A DNA stretch of 64,000 nucleotides, taken from positions 1 to 64,000 of the forward strand of contig NZ_JAQTIG010000004.1 of the NCBI RefSeq assembly GCF_029433515.1, written 5' to 3'. Position numbers and translations under genes: made by a program. The stretch comes from Lactobacillus sp. ESL0679. GTDB lineage: Bacteria; Bacillota; Bacilli; Lactobacillales; Lactobacillaceae. Shown here one piece after another: positions 63,470 to 64,000 of this stretch (position 1 is the stretch's first letter; the number at the start of each line of letters is the position of its first letter). Below the pieces are notes generated by a model, which ran no database searches, was not told where the DNA came from, and saw nothing but the letters and a program-made list of their open reading frames with translations.

Positions 63470-64000
63470 ATGGGTAGAAATGTTTTTCCAACAGGAACGG
63501 TGATGTTCGATCCTGCTAAGACGTGGAATGGCTATACTTTATTTAACGCTGGCGGCGTTGGTGCTGTGTTAATTGATATGTCTGGGAAGGTAGTCCATCA
63601 GTGGCGCGGGTTGCAGGGCTTTCCTAACAAAATGATTCCTGGTGGTAAAATCTTCGGTTCGCTCAGATGTCGCAATCGCTTGGATGCCTACCAAGATTAT
63701 GCTGATGTAACCGAGGTTGATTGGAATGGTAATGTAATCTGGAGTTTTAATCATAACCAAGAAGTAACGGATCGGGATTGCGGCAAAACTTGGGTCGCTA
63801 GGCAACACCATGACTATCAAATTGAAGGTAACTCAGTTGGCTATTTTGTCCCAGGTCAAACTGTTAAAGATGATTTCAACAAAGTATTATTGTTGACGCA
63901 TAACAATGTTAAAAAGCCTAAGATTTCACCACAACCCTTACTTGAAGAAGTTTTATTAGAAATTGACCGTAGTGGAAAAAAACTCTGGTCGTGGCACATA
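63470..64000 (+). CDS. arylsulfotransferase-like protein, 5' part (runs off the window)
   Basis: An open frame of 177 codons from ATG 63470, after AAGGAGG, continues past the window end. The start (GTVMFDPAKTWNGYTLFNAGGVGAVLIDMSGKVVHQW) followed by further beta-strand repeats such as LLEIDRSGKKLWSW is the pattern of the arylsulfotransferase (ASST) six-bladed propeller. Those enzymes move sulfate between phenolic compounds. There is no signal peptide. The catalytic His cannot be assigned from this part. It is cotranscribed with the permease. Confidence 0.7.
   Translation, partial: MGRNVFPTGTVMFDPAKTWNGYTLFNAGGVGAVLIDMSGKVVHQWRGLQGFPNKMIPGGKIFGSLRCRNRLDAYQDYADVTEVDWNGNVIWSFNHNQEVTDRDCGKTWVARQHHDYQIEGNSVGYFVPGQTVKDDFNKVLLLTHNNVKKPKISPQPLLEEVLLEIDRSGKKLWSWHI

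Noticed and set aside
1-64000. CRISPR arrays, insertion sequences, prophage or plasmid genes
   Set aside because: No regularly spaced repeats, transposase, integrase or phage structural genes were seen on either strand.

Overview
The window is a stretch of low-GC Gram-positive chromosome, most likely from Lactobacillus in the strict sense (the L. delbrueckii/acidophilus/helveticus group). The evidence is the gene content and order (ecsAB-trmB-ytpR, murC, polA-mutM-coaE-nrdR-dnaB-dnaI, infC-rpmI-rplT, yqeG-yqeH-nadD-yqeK-rsfS-tmcAL-yceD), the SMK-box (SAM-III) leader of metK, the T-box leaders of leuS, argS and thrS, and strong AGGAGG-type ribosome binding sites. Species was not determined.

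Layout. 1-1800: 3' end of a 5S rRNA, then tRNA-Asn, tRNA-Ser, an acetyltransferase, and tRNA-Val/Glu/Val. 1.7-4.5 kb: SMK-box riboswitch, metK and an MFS exporter. 4.6-10.5 kb: a broken FMN-binding-like gene, PAP2 phosphatase, T-box-leuS, a MurJ-like flippase, a PspC protein and tRNA-Leu. 10.7-16.6 kb: cell-wall enzymes (DacA, L,D-transpeptidase), NnrD, T-box-argS and fba. 16.7-27.4 kb: MFS, histidine phosphatase, a TipA-type MerR regulator, RluA synthase, PBP1A, YlbF, and the YhaO/YhaN/YhaM nuclease group. 27.4-32.9 kb: PrsA, YtxH, HIT, EcsAB, TrmB, thioredoxin, YtpR. 39.1-49.6 kb: murC, polA-mutM-coaE-nrdR-dnaB-dnaI, T-box-thrS. 49.8-52.7 kb: a polar amino acid ABC importer. 52.8-59.2 kb: translation and ribosome assembly genes. 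59.4-61.6 kb: an OmpR-type two-component system. 61.8 kb to the end: a Tyr-rich leader peptide with an attenuator-like RNA, an APC amino-acid permease and the start of an arylsulfotransferase-like gene.

The most unusual part is 32.98-38.99 kb, which looks like an accessory island between housekeeping genes. It holds an Rgg-type regulator, a divergent 14-residue hydrophobic peptide gene resembling SHP pheromones, and three further tiny ORFs absent from ordinary gene calls. Two of these are clear paralogues with a class III lanthipeptide leader motif (LNLQTEDLL), and all three carry the core motif TYIC. Next come an ABC exporter and an 869-residue class III lanthipeptide synthetase (LanKC: lyase, kinase and zinc-less cyclase). 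The regulator and the peptide gene appear to be driven by opposed promoters that share one -10 element. I propose a peptide-sensing, self-regulated class III lanthipeptide system whose products carry a single small T-x-x-C thioether ring on a hydrophobic tail. The second candidate for novelty is the Tyr-codon leader peptide and chain of mutually exclusive hairpins before the permease/arylsulfotransferase pair.
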